DNA of 64,000 nt from Sphingomonas panacis (GTDB lineage Bacteria; Pseudomonadota; Alphaproteobacteria; Sphingomonadales; Sphingomonadaceae): NCBI RefSeq assembly GCF_001717955.1, contig NZ_CP014168.1:4743501-4807500 (forward strand), read 5' to 3'. The translations under genes and the position numbers were made by a program. This document shows positions 46,757-55,032 of the stretch, piece after piece (position 1 is the stretch's first letter; every line of letters begins with the position of its first letter). Under the pieces are notes generated by a model. That model saw only the letters and a list, made by a program, of their open reading frames with translations, made no database searches and was not told where the DNA came from.

Positions 46757-47938
46757 TTACGACTTGCCGCCCTCCCCATCCACGCGCTCGATCTTCTGCG
46801 GATCGGGATAGGGCATGATGAATGTGCCATCGGGCGCGGCGGTGAAGCTCGTCTGAGTCGGATATGCGAGCGAGATGCCTTCCTTGGCGAAGCGGCGCAG
46901 GATCGCCACCATCAGCCGGTCACGGGTGGCGTGCGCGGTGCCCCAATCGTCGCCCGCGATATCGAATTGCACCGCGAAATCGAGCGTGCTCGCGCCGAAC
47001 GATTCGAAGCCGCTGCGCGCCGCGGTGGCGCCTTCCGCCTCGATCAGCTCCTTGAGGATGCCGGGGAGCCGCTCCAGCGTCTCGGGCGGGGTTTCATAAG
47101 CCACGCCGAGCGTGAACCCGATGCGGATGTGGTTGCGCTGCGAGACGTTGAGGATTTCCTTGTCGAGCAGGTTCTTGTTGGCGATCACGCGTTCCTCGCC
47201 GGTATAGGCGCGGATGCGGGTCGATTTGAGGCCGATACTCTCGATGATGCCGCTCGAATCGCCGAAGCTGATCTTGTCGCCGCGCTTGAACGGGCGATCG
47301 AACAGGATGGCGAGCGCTGCGAACAGATCGGCGAAGATGCCCTGCGCGGCGAGGCCGATCGCGATGCCGCCGACGCCGAGACCGGCGACCAGACCCGTCA
47401 CGTTCACCCCGAGATTGTCGAGCACGACGATGAAGGCGATCGCGAACACCGCGAAGGTGACGAGCAGGCTGATGATGCCCATCGCGCTCGCCAGCGCCTC
47501 GCCCGAATAATGTTCCGAATGGGTGCGATGCTCGATCGTGCCGAGGATGATCTCGCGCGCCCAGATCGCGAACTGGAACACGCTGGCGATGGTGAACAGG
47601 AATTTGATCGTCGCCGCGACTTCGGGCGGGGCGCCAGCATAGCCCTGCACCAGCTTGGCGGCGACCATCACGATGAAGAAGTTGTTGGTCTTGACGACCG
47701 CGCGGCCGAGCACCGTCCCCCAGCTCGCGATGCCGACGCGGGCGCTGCACAATCGCTGGCCGAGCTTGCGCGCGGTGGCGAGCGCGATGACGATCACCGC
47801 GCCGATCGCGAGCGCGATCAGAATTTGCAGCCAGTGCGTGCCGAGCCAGCCCATCGTGGCGCCGATCAGATCATGCACCTGCGCGTTGATGTCGCGCACC
47901 TTCACCGGCGGAAGGATCGCCGTCGTCGTATTGCTCAT
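46757..47938 (-). CDS. MscS-family mechanosensitive ion channel
   Basis: This 393-residue protein has about four membrane helices, the pore helix GLVAGLGVGGIAIGLAAQGIFADLFAALAILFDRPFKRGD typical of MscS, a beta domain (ISFGDSSGIIESIGLKSTRIRAYTGEERVIANKNLL) and a cytosolic C-terminal domain. It should release small solutes on osmotic downshock. Its start lies 5 bp downstream of the topoisomerase gene stop, so the two may be co-transcribed. Confidence 0.93.
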   Translation of the reverse strand: MSNTTTAILPPVKVRDINAQVHDLIGATMGWLGTHWLQILIALAIGAVIVIALATARKLGQRLCSARVGIASWGTVLGRAVVKTNNFFIVMVAAKLVQGYAGAPPEVAATIKFLFTIASVFQFAIWAREIILGTIEHRTHSEHYSGEALASAMGIISLLVTFAVFAIAFIVVLDNLGVNVTGLVAGLGVGGIAIGLAAQGIFADLFAALAILFDRPFKRGDKISFGDSSGIIESIGLKSTRIRAYTGEERVIANKNLLDKEILNVSQRNHIRIGFTLGVAYETPPETLERLPGILKELIEAEGATAARSGFESFGASTLDFAVQFDIAGDDWGTAHATRDRLMVAILRRFAKEGISLAYPTQTSFTAAPDGTFIMPYPDPQKIERVDGEGGKS

Positions 47939-47943
47939 CGCGA

Positions 47944-48948
47944 TTATGCTGCCTCTGCGATTTCGGGGGTGCCGCCCTGTTCGAGAAACGCGATCAGACC
48001 GCGCTCGGTACGGGTCAGATAGCGCGTCGCGCGCGGCAGGCGCATGGCGCGCACCCCCGCCTGCCCATGCTTCACCGCTGCGATCAGCAGCGGGTGGACA
48101 TAGGATTTGCGGCTGATCGCGGGGGTGTTGCCGAGCGCGTCGGCGACGGGTTCGAGCATCGTCTTGAGGCCGATGTCGTGCGGCGCGCCGACCAGAGTCT
48201 CGAACGCGATCACGCTCGCCCCCCAGGTGCGGAAATGCTTGGCGGTATACGGGCCGCCCATCGCCTCACGGATATAGGCGTTGACGTCGGACGAGGTGAC
48301 GGGGTGCGTGGCGCCATCGTCATCCACCCAGCGGAACAGATGCTGCCCCGGCAGATCCTGGCATTTCTTGACGAAGCGGCTGAGCGACGAATCGGTGATG
48401 GTCAGCAGCCGGACCTTGCCCGATTTCGCCTTGTACTGGAGCTTGATCGTCTTGCCCTTGAGCACGGCATGGCGGCGGCGCAGCGTGGTCGCGCCGTAGC
48501 TCTTGTTGGCCTTCACATAGCCTTCGTTGCCGATGCGGACATGGCCGAGATCGAGCAGCCGCACGATCGCGGCGACGGCGATATCCTTGCCGAGCCCGCG
48601 CCGCGCCAGATCGGCCTCGACGCGCGCGCGCAAGCGCGGCAGCGCATGGCCGAACGGCGCGCACAGATCGTATTTGGCGCATTCCTGCGCGGCGCGGAAT
48701 TCGAGGTGATAGCGATATTGCTTGCGGCCGCGCTCGTCCCAGCCGACCGCCTGGATATGGCCGTTGGGGTCCGGGCTGAACCACGCATCGCGATAGGCCG
48801 GTGGCAGGCCGATCGCGTTGAGCCGGTCGATCTCGTCGCGATCGGTGATGCGCTTGCCCGCGACGTCCCAATAGCCCCAGCCGTGGCGCAGTTTCCGGCG
48901 GGTGATGCCGGGCTCGCTATCATCGCAATAGGTGATCTCGGCGTCCAT
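47944..48948 (-). CDS. Type IB DNA topoisomerase
   Basis: This 334-residue enzyme relaxes supercoils with a 3'-phosphotyrosine intermediate. The catalytic set is recognisable: an Arg and Lys region (GHVRIGNEGYVKANKSYGATTLRRRH, LQYKAKSGK), KHFRTWGASV and the nucleophile in SRKSYVHP. I chose the ATG at 48948 because GAGGG precedes it; one at 48960 would add four residues. Bacterial TopIB of this poxvirus-like type is common in sphingomonads. Confidence 0.9.
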   Translation of the reverse strand: MDAEITYCDDSEPGITRRKLRHGWGYWDVAGKRITDRDEIDRLNAIGLPPAYRDAWFSPDPNGHIQAVGWDERGRKQYRYHLEFRAAQECAKYDLCAPFGHALPRLRARVEADLARRGLGKDIAVAAIVRLLDLGHVRIGNEGYVKANKSYGATTLRRRHAVLKGKTIKLQYKAKSGKVRLLTITDSSLSRFVKKCQDLPGQHLFRWVDDDGATHPVTSSDVNAYIREAMGGPYTAKHFRTWGASVIAFETLVGAPHDIGLKTMLEPVADALGNTPAISRKSYVHPLLIAAVKHGQAGVRAMRLPRATRYLTRTERGLIAFLEQGGTPEIAEAA

Positions 48949-49063
48949 CACGTCCCTCATCAGAGCCTTAAAAATGCGCGGTCGGTCGCTTCGTTCCGGA
49001 ACGCGCACGCGGCCCTGCGGGTTTGGACGGCATCCATACCGCCATTTGCTTGGGAGACTCCCC

Positions 49064-49615
49064 GTGACAGACCTATCGCACGCGCACGTCCTGATCGTCG
49101 CCACCAACGGCTTCGAACAGTCCGAACTGTTCGAGCCGCGCCAGGCCTTGCTCGACGCGGGCGTGAAAGTGACGCTCGCCTCGCTTTCGACCGACCCGAT
49201 CCAGGGCATGAAACACGATGAGAAGGGCGACACGATCACCCCCGATCTGACCGTCGATGACGTGAACACGCAGGATTACACCGCGCTGCTGCTGCCCGGC
49301 GGCGTCGCCAACCCGGACACGCTGCGCACCAGCGACCGCGCGGTCGAGATCGTCGAGGAGTTCGTCGACGACGACAAGCTCGTCGCGGCGATCTGCCACG
49401 GCCCCTGGCTGCTGGTCGAAGCCGATGTCGTCGATGGCCGCACGATGACGAGCTGGCCCTCGATCCGCACCGATCTGGAGAATGCCGGCGCCGAGGTGGT
49501 CGACGAGGAAGTCGTGCGCGACGGCCAGTTCATCACCAGCCGCAAGCCGGATGACATTCCGGCGTTCAACAAGGCGATCCTTGCGGCGCTGGCTGAAGAG
49601 ACCGAGGACGCTTAA
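49064..49615 (+). CDS. DJ-1/PfpI family protein
   Basis: This 183-residue protein matches the PfpI/YhbO group of glyoxalase/deglycase-like stress proteins. The nucleophile is the cysteine in VAAICHGPWLL, with the glutamate in NGFEQSELFEPRQAL and the LLLPGGVANPDTLR loop. It starts with GTG at 49064, preceded by GGGAGA. It is divergent from the topoisomerase gene. Whether it acts as protease or deglycase is not decided by sequence. Confidence 0.92.
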   Translation: MTDLSHAHVLIVATNGFEQSELFEPRQALLDAGVKVTLASLSTDPIQGMKHDEKGDTITPDLTVDDVNTQDYTALLLPGGVANPDTLRTSDRAVEIVEEFVDDDKLVAAICHGPWLLVEADVVDGRTMTSWPSIRTDLENAGAEVVDEEVVRDGQFITSRKPDDIPAFNKAILAALAEETEDA

Positions 49616-49628
49616 GCCCCACCCAAAA

Positions 49629-49706
49629 CCGTTCGTGTCGAGTGAAGTCGAGACGCCACGCACAGCGCGCGGGGCATGTCCCTACACTTCGCTCGGGACG
49701 AACGGT
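49629..49706. repeat. CGTTCG...CGAACGG repeat, diverged copy
   Basis: Arms CCGTTCGTGTCGAGTGAAGT (from 49629) and CACTTCGCTCGGGACGAACG (to 49705) share the outer CCGTTCG/CGAACGG ends with the copies at 37801 and 44432 but carry a different core. It lies between convergent genes. Confidence 0.65.
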
Positions 49707-49708
49707 GG

Positions 49709-51073
49709 TTAGGTGGAGGCGGCTTCAAAGGACGTGGGTTTCATCTTGCGGAACGGCCGCCACGCCGCTTCCGAGCGCTTGCGCGCGAGATAGGTGTCCA
49801 GCCCGATCTGCGCGCCGATCAACTGGTAGATGAACGGCTGGAAGGCGATGCCGACGAAGGCCGCGCCGAGCAGGTAGATCAGCAGCGCCGATTGCAGCGC
49901 GCCGGCGAGCGGCGCGATCCAAGCGTCTTCGGGCGGGGCCTTGCGATAGCGGCGGCGCAGCATCTCCATGCGGATGATGCCGATGACGTTGAGCCCGCCC
50001 CACAGGAGGATGCCGGGCCAGCCCTGCTCACCGAGCATCTCGAAATACGAGCTGTGATAGGCGCGCGCGCGGTCCGTGGTCGGGGTGTGCTTGAGCGTCA
50101 GGTTGTTGCCGCTGCCTTCGGCGGTGACGAGATCGTAGTTGAGCACGTCCTGCCGGTACATGTCGAAGCCGCCGCCGAACGGATGCGTCTTCGCGTAATT
50201 CCAGGTCCACTGCCACACCGCGAGCCGGGTCGAGGCGGATTCGTCAGCCTTGTAGGTCTTGATCGTCCCCATCCGCGCGACGAAGGCGGAGGGCAGGAAT
50301 GGCACCGCGACCACGCCGATCGCCGCGATCAGCCCGAGGTAGAGCAGCTTGCGCTTCACATCGCGCAGCATCAGCACCGCCGCCAGCACCACGCACAGCA
50401 GCCCGGTGCGCGCCGAGGTGCCGACCGGGATCATGCAGCACGCGAACACCAAAGCGTAGCAGAAGATCTTCACCTTCCAGTCGGGCTTGAAGACCGTGCC
50501 GTGGTTGGAGAACCACAGCACCAAAGGCACGATCGCCACCGCCACGGTCGAGATGATCGAGCCTTCGTAGAGGCCGCTGTTGTTCGACACCATCAGGTTG
50601 AGCGAGCCATAGCCGCCGCCCGACACCACCGTCTTGATCCCGCCGACGATGATGATCGACGAGGCCGACAGCACCATGAACAGCAGCAAGGATTCGATGC
50701 GCAGCTTGGTGCGCAGCGTCAGCGGCAGGAAGGCGGCGAACACCAGCGCCTTCCACACCCAGTCCCATTTATCGAGCGCTTCCATCGGGAAATCGGCGGT
50801 GCGCGTGGTGATGCCGCAATAGAGCAGCAGCAGCAGGATGATGATCTGGCGCGGCGCGATCCGCACGTCGCGCTTGTCGTCGATCAGCGCCCAGCTCAGC
50901 ACCGCCGCGCAAAACGCGATCAGCGAGATCGGCATCGCATTGAGCAGCAGATAGGTCAGCCGCTGCGGGCTGACGATGTCGATATAGATATAGGCGAGGA
51001 TGAAGATGAACGGCTTGCGCAGGCCCGCCAGAAAGAACGCGCCGAGGAACGCGACGAAGATGAGGTCACGCAC
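49709..51073 (-). CDS. Putative O-glycosylation ligase, exosortase A system-associated (Wzy/WaaL-like)
   Basis: This 454-residue protein has about 12 membrane helices and a periplasmic loop with TSARTGLL and HSSYFEMLGEQGWPGILLWG, the pattern of O-antigen ligase/polymerase proteins. The N-terminus (RDLIFVAFLGAFFLAGLRKPFIFILAYIYIDIVSPQRLTY) is the hallmark of the exosortase-A-associated group that occurs in exopolysaccharide loci of sphingomonads. It starts with GTG, overlapping the small 55-residue gene by 8 bases. Confidence 0.85.
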   Translation of the reverse strand: MRDLIFVAFLGAFFLAGLRKPFIFILAYIYIDIVSPQRLTYLLLNAMPISLIAFCAAVLSWALIDDKRDVRIAPRQIIILLLLLYCGITTRTADFPMEALDKWDWVWKALVFAAFLPLTLRTKLRIESLLLFMVLSASSIIIVGGIKTVVSGGGYGSLNLMVSNNSGLYEGSIISTVAVAIVPLVLWFSNHGTVFKPDWKVKIFCYALVFACCMIPVGTSARTGLLCVVLAAVLMLRDVKRKLLYLGLIAAIGVVAVPFLPSAFVARMGTIKTYKADESASTRLAVWQWTWNYAKTHPFGGGFDMYRQDVLNYDLVTAEGSGNNLTLKHTPTTDRARAYHSSYFEMLGEQGWPGILLWGGLNVIGIIRMEMLRRRYRKAPPEDAWIAPLAGALQSALLIYLLGAAFVGIAFQPFIYQLIGAQIGLDTYLARKRSEAAWRPFRKMKPTSFEAAST

Positions 51074-51233
51074 CCGGCCGATCCTCTTCCTCGGGCTTGG
51101 CGCTGCGCAGGCGGCCGCGCATGTCGCGATCGAGCGGACCCGGCTCGTAATCGAGATCGGGCCGTTTCAGCAGCGCCCAGATCGCGAGCAGCATCAGCCC
51201 GTGGCTGACCAGAAGCGCGAAATTGTCGATCAT
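51066..51233 (-). CDS. Small protein upstream of the exosortase-associated ligase (55 aa)
   Basis: This 55-residue protein has one hydrophobic N-terminal helix (about residues 4-22, NFALLVSHGLMLLAIWALL) and a charged tail (DLDYEPGPLDRDMRGRLRSAKPEEEDRPGA). It reads like a single-pass membrane protein. Its stop overlaps the ligase start by 8 bases, so it is co-translated with it. The function is unknown; an accessory role to the ligase is inferred. Confidence 0.7.
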   Translation of the reverse strand: MIDNFALLVSHGLMLLAIWALLKRPDLDYEPGPLDRDMRGRLRSAKPEEEDRPGA

Positions 51234-51333
51234 GCCTGTGCCCTTCGAACGCGCTTCGCGACTTCGCCGGGGGTGCGAATAAGCCCATCCGGGTTGAGGC
51301 TCCGTTAAGCACTGGCGTGGCAGGTGGGGCGCG

Positions 51334-52572
51334 ATGAAAATCCTCCATGTCCTCGATCACGGGTTGCCGTTGCAGAGCGGTTATACCTTCCGCACCCGCG
51401 CGATCCTGAAGGCGCAGCAGGCGCGCGGCTGGCAGGTCGCCGCCGTCACCGGCACGCGGCAGGGCGTATCGGCGACCACGGCCGAGACGATCGACGGGAT
51501 CGATTTCCACCGCACGCCGACGATCGGCAAAGCGCCGCCGGTGCTCGGCGAACTGCGCGAGATCCACGCGCTGTCGCGCCGCGTCGCCGAAGTGGCGAAG
51601 GTGTTCCGCCCCGATATCCTCCACGCGCATTCGCCGGTGCTCGGCGCGCTCGCCGCGCTTCGCGTCGCGCGGGCGATGCGGCTGCCGCTGGTCTACGAAA
51701 TCCGCGCGTTCTGGGAGGATGCCGCGGTCGGCAACGGGACGGGGCGCGAGGGTTCGGCGCGTTACCGGGCGACGCGGATGCTGGAAACCTGGGCGGTGCG
51801 CCGCGCCGATGCGGTGTCGGTGATCTGCGAAGGGTTGCGCGGCGACCTGATCGAACGCGGCATCGCGCCTGACAAAATTCTCGTCTCGCCCAACGGGGTG
51901 GATCTCGCCGTATTCGGCACGCCGCTCGCATACGATCAGGCGCTCGCGCGGCAGATCGGCGTCGAGGATGCCGAGGTGATCGGCTTCATCGGCAGTTTCT
52001 ACGATTACGAAGGCATCGACGATCTGATCGCTTCGATGCCCGCGCTTGTCGCCGCACGCCCGAGCGCGCGGCTGCTGCTGGTCGGCGGCGGGCCGATGGA
52101 AGCGGCGTTGCGCGCGCAGGCGGCGGCCTCGCCAGTGGCGGGGCAGATTCACTTCGTCGGGCGTGTCCCGCATCACGAAGTCGATCGCTATTACTCTCTT
52201 GTCGATATCCTCGCCTATCCGCGCAAGCGGATGCGGCTGACCGATCTCGTCACGCCGCTGAAGCCGCTGGAGGCGATGGCGCAGCGCCGGCTGGTCGCCG
52301 CATCGGATGTCGGCGGGCACCGCGAGCTGATCCGCGACGGCATCACCGGCACGCTGTTTCCGCCCGGCGATCCGGCCGGCATCGCGACCGCACTCGCCGA
52401 TCTGCTCGCCCATCGCGACGGCTGGGAAGCGCGGCGCGAGCGCGGCCGCAGCTTCGTCGAGGCGGAGCGCAACTGGGCGGTGAACGTCGGTCGTTACGAA
52501 CCTGTTTACCAAAAACTTACCAGTGCCGTGGCATTACCCCGCTCATGGTCGCGTCCCCCCGTCAGCGTCTGA
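51334..52572 (+). CDS. Glycosyltransferase, exosortase A system-associated
   Basis: This 412-residue GT-B enzyme (GT4-like) has the N-terminal MKILHVLDHGLPLQSGYTFRTRAILKAQQARGW that characterises the exosortase-A-associated group, PDILHAHSPVLGALAALRVA, and the C-terminal donor site FIGSFYDYEGIDDLI and LKPLEAMAQRRLVAASDVGGHRELI (E-x7-E). It probably adds a sugar to the exopolysaccharide or to an exported protein glycan. It is divergent from the ligase pair with 100 bp between. No exosortase gene itself is in the window. Confidence 0.9.
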   Translation: MKILHVLDHGLPLQSGYTFRTRAILKAQQARGWQVAAVTGTRQGVSATTAETIDGIDFHRTPTIGKAPPVLGELREIHALSRRVAEVAKVFRPDILHAHSPVLGALAALRVARAMRLPLVYEIRAFWEDAAVGNGTGREGSARYRATRMLETWAVRRADAVSVICEGLRGDLIERGIAPDKILVSPNGVDLAVFGTPLAYDQALARQIGVEDAEVIGFIGSFYDYEGIDDLIASMPALVAARPSARLLLVGGGPMEAALRAQAAASPVAGQIHFVGRVPHHEVDRYYSLVDILAYPRKRMRLTDLVTPLKPLEAMAQRRLVAASDVGGHRELIRDGITGTLFPPGDPAGIATALADLLAHRDGWEARRERGRSFVEAERNWAVNVGRYEPVYQKLTSAVALPRSWSRPPVSV

Positions 52573-53366
52573 TCCTGCCCATCGCGCCGCTCGGCGCGGG
52601 TGTGACGGGCGCGTTCACCGCCTTGCTGTTCCTCATGATGCCGTCGAGCGCGCTCGAATCGCTCGTCGTCGAGAGCGGCGTCGCGACGTTGCTCAACGCG
52701 GCACAGCCGCCGCTCGGCCTGACCGCGCGCGCGGTGCTGGCGCTCGCGGGCGGCGGCACGGGTGCGCTGCTGGCGTGGATCGCCCTGTTCGTCTTGGTCG
52801 GAACGCGGCTGGTGATCATCAACGGCTCCCTGGCGACCGGCGACGCGGTGCCGCAGCAGCGCCGCGCCGATTCGCATCCCGACGCACCGCCGCGCCAGCC
52901 GGTGTTCGCCAACCGCGATCTTGGTACGCCATTCCTCGACGTCCGCGCCGAAGCGCCCGTATCGCGCCCGATCGGCCCGGCGCGCGCGCGGCCGCTGCCC
53001 GCCAATCTCGACATGCCGCTGTCGCTGTTCGATCCGGTCTCGTTCGCGGCGCCCTCCGCACCCCCGCCCGCACCCGATCGGGTCGAGATCTTCGACCCGG
53101 CGCCGCTGGTGCGCGAACAACGCGCCGCCGCGCCGATCCCGATCCGGCGCGACACCAGCGGCGCGATCGATCTGATCGCCGCCTCGATGCGCTCCACCGC
53201 GCCGATCCGCCGCGTCGAGGCCGAATCGCCGACCTCGATCCGCGCGCTGCTCGACCGGCTCGAACGCAGCGTGGCGCAGCGCGACGCCGCGCCCGCGCCG
53301 GCACGCCCCGAATCGATTCGCGACACACTCGAAACGCTGCGCGGCCTTGCGACCCGCGCCGGCTGA
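52545..53366 (+). CDS. Hypothetical two-helix membrane protein with Pro/Ala-rich cytosolic tail
   Basis: This 273-residue protein has two N-terminal hydrophobic helices (about residues 14-34 and 62-89) and a long tail rich in Pro, Ala and Arg (FANRDLGTPFLDVRAEAPVSRP, LRDTLETLRGLA-like C-terminus). It overlaps the glycosyltransferase gene by 28 bases and is followed 36 bp later by cysS. I do not recognise a function. Codon use is as in neighbours. Confidence 0.7.
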   Translation: MVASPRQRLILPIAPLGAGVTGAFTALLFLMMPSSALESLVVESGVATLLNAAQPPLGLTARAVLALAGGGTGALLAWIALFVLVGTRLVIINGSLATGDAVPQQRRADSHPDAPPRQPVFANRDLGTPFLDVRAEAPVSRPIGPARARPLPANLDMPLSLFDPVSFAAPSAPPPAPDRVEIFDPAPLVREQRAAAPIPIRRDTSGAIDLIAASMRSTAPIRRVEAESPTSIRALLDRLERSVAQRDAAPAPARPESIRDTLETLRGLATRAG

Positions 53367-53402
53367 TTGCCCGCCACCGCGCCCGCCGCTAAGGCCTGCG
53401 CG

Positions 53403-54836
53403 ATGACCGGCAGTCCCCTCACCCTCTACAACAGCCTGACGCGTGCGACCGAGACGTTCGCGCCGATCGATCCCGCCAATGTGCGAGTCTATTCGTGCGG
53501 GCCGACCGTCTACAATTACGCGCATATCGGCAATTTGCGGGCATACGTCTTCACCGACACGCTGAGCCGGGTGCTGACGTGGAAGGGCTACCCCCTGACC
53601 CACATCATCAACATCACCGATGTCGGCCACCTCACCTCGGACGCCGACGCCGGCGACGACAAGATGGAAGCCGCCGCCCGCGCGCGCGCGATGAGCATCT
53701 GGGACATCGCCGCGCATTACACAGCCGCGTTCAAGCAGAACCTCAGCGATCTCAACATCCGCGAACCGAGCAAATTCCCGCTCGCGACCGACCATATCGC
53801 CGAGATGATCGCGTTCGGCGAGAAGATCGCGCCCAAGCATTGCTACCGGCTGGAGAGCGGCCTGTATTTCGACGTGTCGACCGTGCCCGATTACGGCCGG
53901 CTCGCGCGCGTGGCGGACGACGAGCGCGAGGGCCGGATCGATCCAGTCGCGGGCAAGCGCAACCCGCAGGATTTCGCGATCTGGCGCACCTCCGCACCGG
54001 GCGAGAACCGCCAGATGGAGTGGGATTCGCCCTGGGGTCGCGGCGCGCCGGGCTGGCACCTCGAATGTTCGGTGATGAGCCGCAAATATCTTGGGGACGG
54101 GTTCGACATCCACACCGGCGGGATCGACCACCGCGAGATCCACCATCCCAACGAGATCGCGCAGAACCAGGCGCATTGCGATTGCGCCGATACTGGCGCG
54201 CGCTTCTGGATGCACAACAACTTCCTCGTCGAGCGCGCGGGCAAGATGTCGAAATCTTCGGGCGATTTCACGACGTTGCAGTCGCTGGTCGATCGCGGCT
54301 TCCACCCGCTCGCCTACCGGCTGATGTGCCTGTCGGCGCATTACCGCAGCGAGCTTGAGTTTTCGTGGGAGAACCTCGCGGCGGCGTTCACCCGGCTGAA
54401 GCGGCTGGTGATGGCGGTCGAGGCGTTGCGCGCACGCGACGATGGCACGGAAAAGGGCGATGCCGCGCCGTATCTCGCGCGGCTCGACGAAGCGGTGTCC
54501 GACGATCTGAATACGCCGCGCGCGTTGCCGGTGCTCGACGACCTGCTCGCGGACAAGAAACTGTCGCCGGCCACACGCCTCGCCGCCCTGGGCGCGTTTG
54601 TCGATGTGCTCGGACTGCCGCTGCTGACGCTGGCGCGCGCCGATCTGCGCGTGATGCCGGCGGCTGCTACCATCACGCCCGCCGGGATCGAAACGCGCCT
54701 GACCGAACGCAAGGCCGCGCGCGTCGCCAAGGACTTCGCACGCTCCGATGCGCTGCGCGACGACCTTGCCGCCGCGGGCGTCGAGGTGATGGATGGCGAT
54801 CCACTCGGGTGGGACTGGAAGCCGGTCGTCGATTAG
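53403..54836 (+). CDS. cysS: Cysteine--tRNA ligase
   Basis: This 477-residue class I synthetase has the zinc/amino-acid site Cys32 (YSCGPTVYNYAHIGN) with the HIGH motif as HIGN (41-44), the zinc-site segment GAPGWHLECSVMSRKYLG with HTGGIDHREIHHPNEIAQNQA, and the KMSKS loop (GKMSKSSG). I chose the ATG at 53403; the frame is open for 12 codons before it. The C-terminal anticodon region is of normal length. Confidence 0.97.
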   Translation: MTGSPLTLYNSLTRATETFAPIDPANVRVYSCGPTVYNYAHIGNLRAYVFTDTLSRVLTWKGYPLTHIINITDVGHLTSDADAGDDKMEAAARARAMSIWDIAAHYTAAFKQNLSDLNIREPSKFPLATDHIAEMIAFGEKIAPKHCYRLESGLYFDVSTVPDYGRLARVADDEREGRIDPVAGKRNPQDFAIWRTSAPGENRQMEWDSPWGRGAPGWHLECSVMSRKYLGDGFDIHTGGIDHREIHHPNEIAQNQAHCDCADTGARFWMHNNFLVERAGKMSKSSGDFTTLQSLVDRGFHPLAYRLMCLSAHYRSELEFSWENLAAAFTRLKRLVMAVEALRARDDGTEKGDAAPYLARLDEAVSDDLNTPRALPVLDDLLADKKLSPATRLAALGAFVDVLGLPLLTLARADLRVMPAAATITPAGIETRLTERKAARVAKDFARSDALRDDLAAAGVEVMDGDPLGWDWKPVVD

Positions 54837-54966
54837 GTTCGCGCAGAGGCGCAGAGGACGCAGAGAGAGAAGTTTGGAACCGCACAAAGGCGCCAAAAGG
54901 AGAAATAACGGGGCCAAAGGCCGCATTCACTCTCCTTCTCTGCGTCCTCTGCGCCTCTGCGCGAAC
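54837..54966. repeat. 29-bp perfect inverted repeat between cysS and DAHP synthase genes
   Basis: The arms 54837-54865 and 54938-54966 are exact inverse copies (GTTCGCGCAGAGGCGCAGAG plus GACGCAGAG) with a 72-bp loop. The core GCGCAGAGGCGCAGAGG is internally repetitive. It may be a transcription end for cysS; the right arm ends 4 bp before the first candidate operator of the next gene. Confidence 0.85.
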
Positions 54967-54970
54967 GAAT

Positions 54971-54987
54971 TTACCCTATCCGCGTAA
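54971..54987. promoter_or_regulatory. Candidate operator 1 (TTACCCTATCCGCGTAA)
   Basis: This 17-bp imperfect palindrome matches operator 2 at 14 of 17 positions and lies 33 bp (about three helical turns) upstream of it, centre to centre. It sits just upstream of a plausible -35 box. Binding by the HTH domain encoded immediately downstream is an inference. Confidence 0.5.
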
Positions 54988-54994
54988 ACTGCCC

Positions 54995-55023
54995 TTGCAC
55001 CCCTTACCCCATCGGGGTAATGG
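54995..55023 (+). promoter_or_regulatory. Plausible promoter for the HTH-DAHP synthase gene
   Basis: TTGCAC (54995-55000) and TAATGG (55018-55023) are separated by 17 bases and could be -35 and -10. Transcription would then begin about 55030, only a few bases before the ATG at 55033, giving a nearly leaderless mRNA. This would explain the lack of a Shine-Dalgarno sequence there. The -10 match is moderate. Confidence 0.35.
55004..55020. promoter_or_regulatory. Candidate operator 2 (perfect palindrome TTACCCCATCGGGGTAA)
   Basis: This perfect 17-bp palindrome (7-bp arms, 3-bp centre) overlaps the promoter spacer and -10 region and ends 12 bp before the ATG of the HTH-DAHP synthase gene. A dimeric HTH protein bound here would block transcription, so negative autoregulation is a natural reading. 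Confidence 0.6.
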
Positions 55024-55032
55024 CCGCCTCCC

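Noticed and set aside
52506..54926. About 800-codon open frame opposite cysS
   Set aside because: cysS and the preceding membrane-protein gene explain the DNA; the antisense translation is Arg-rich without motifs.
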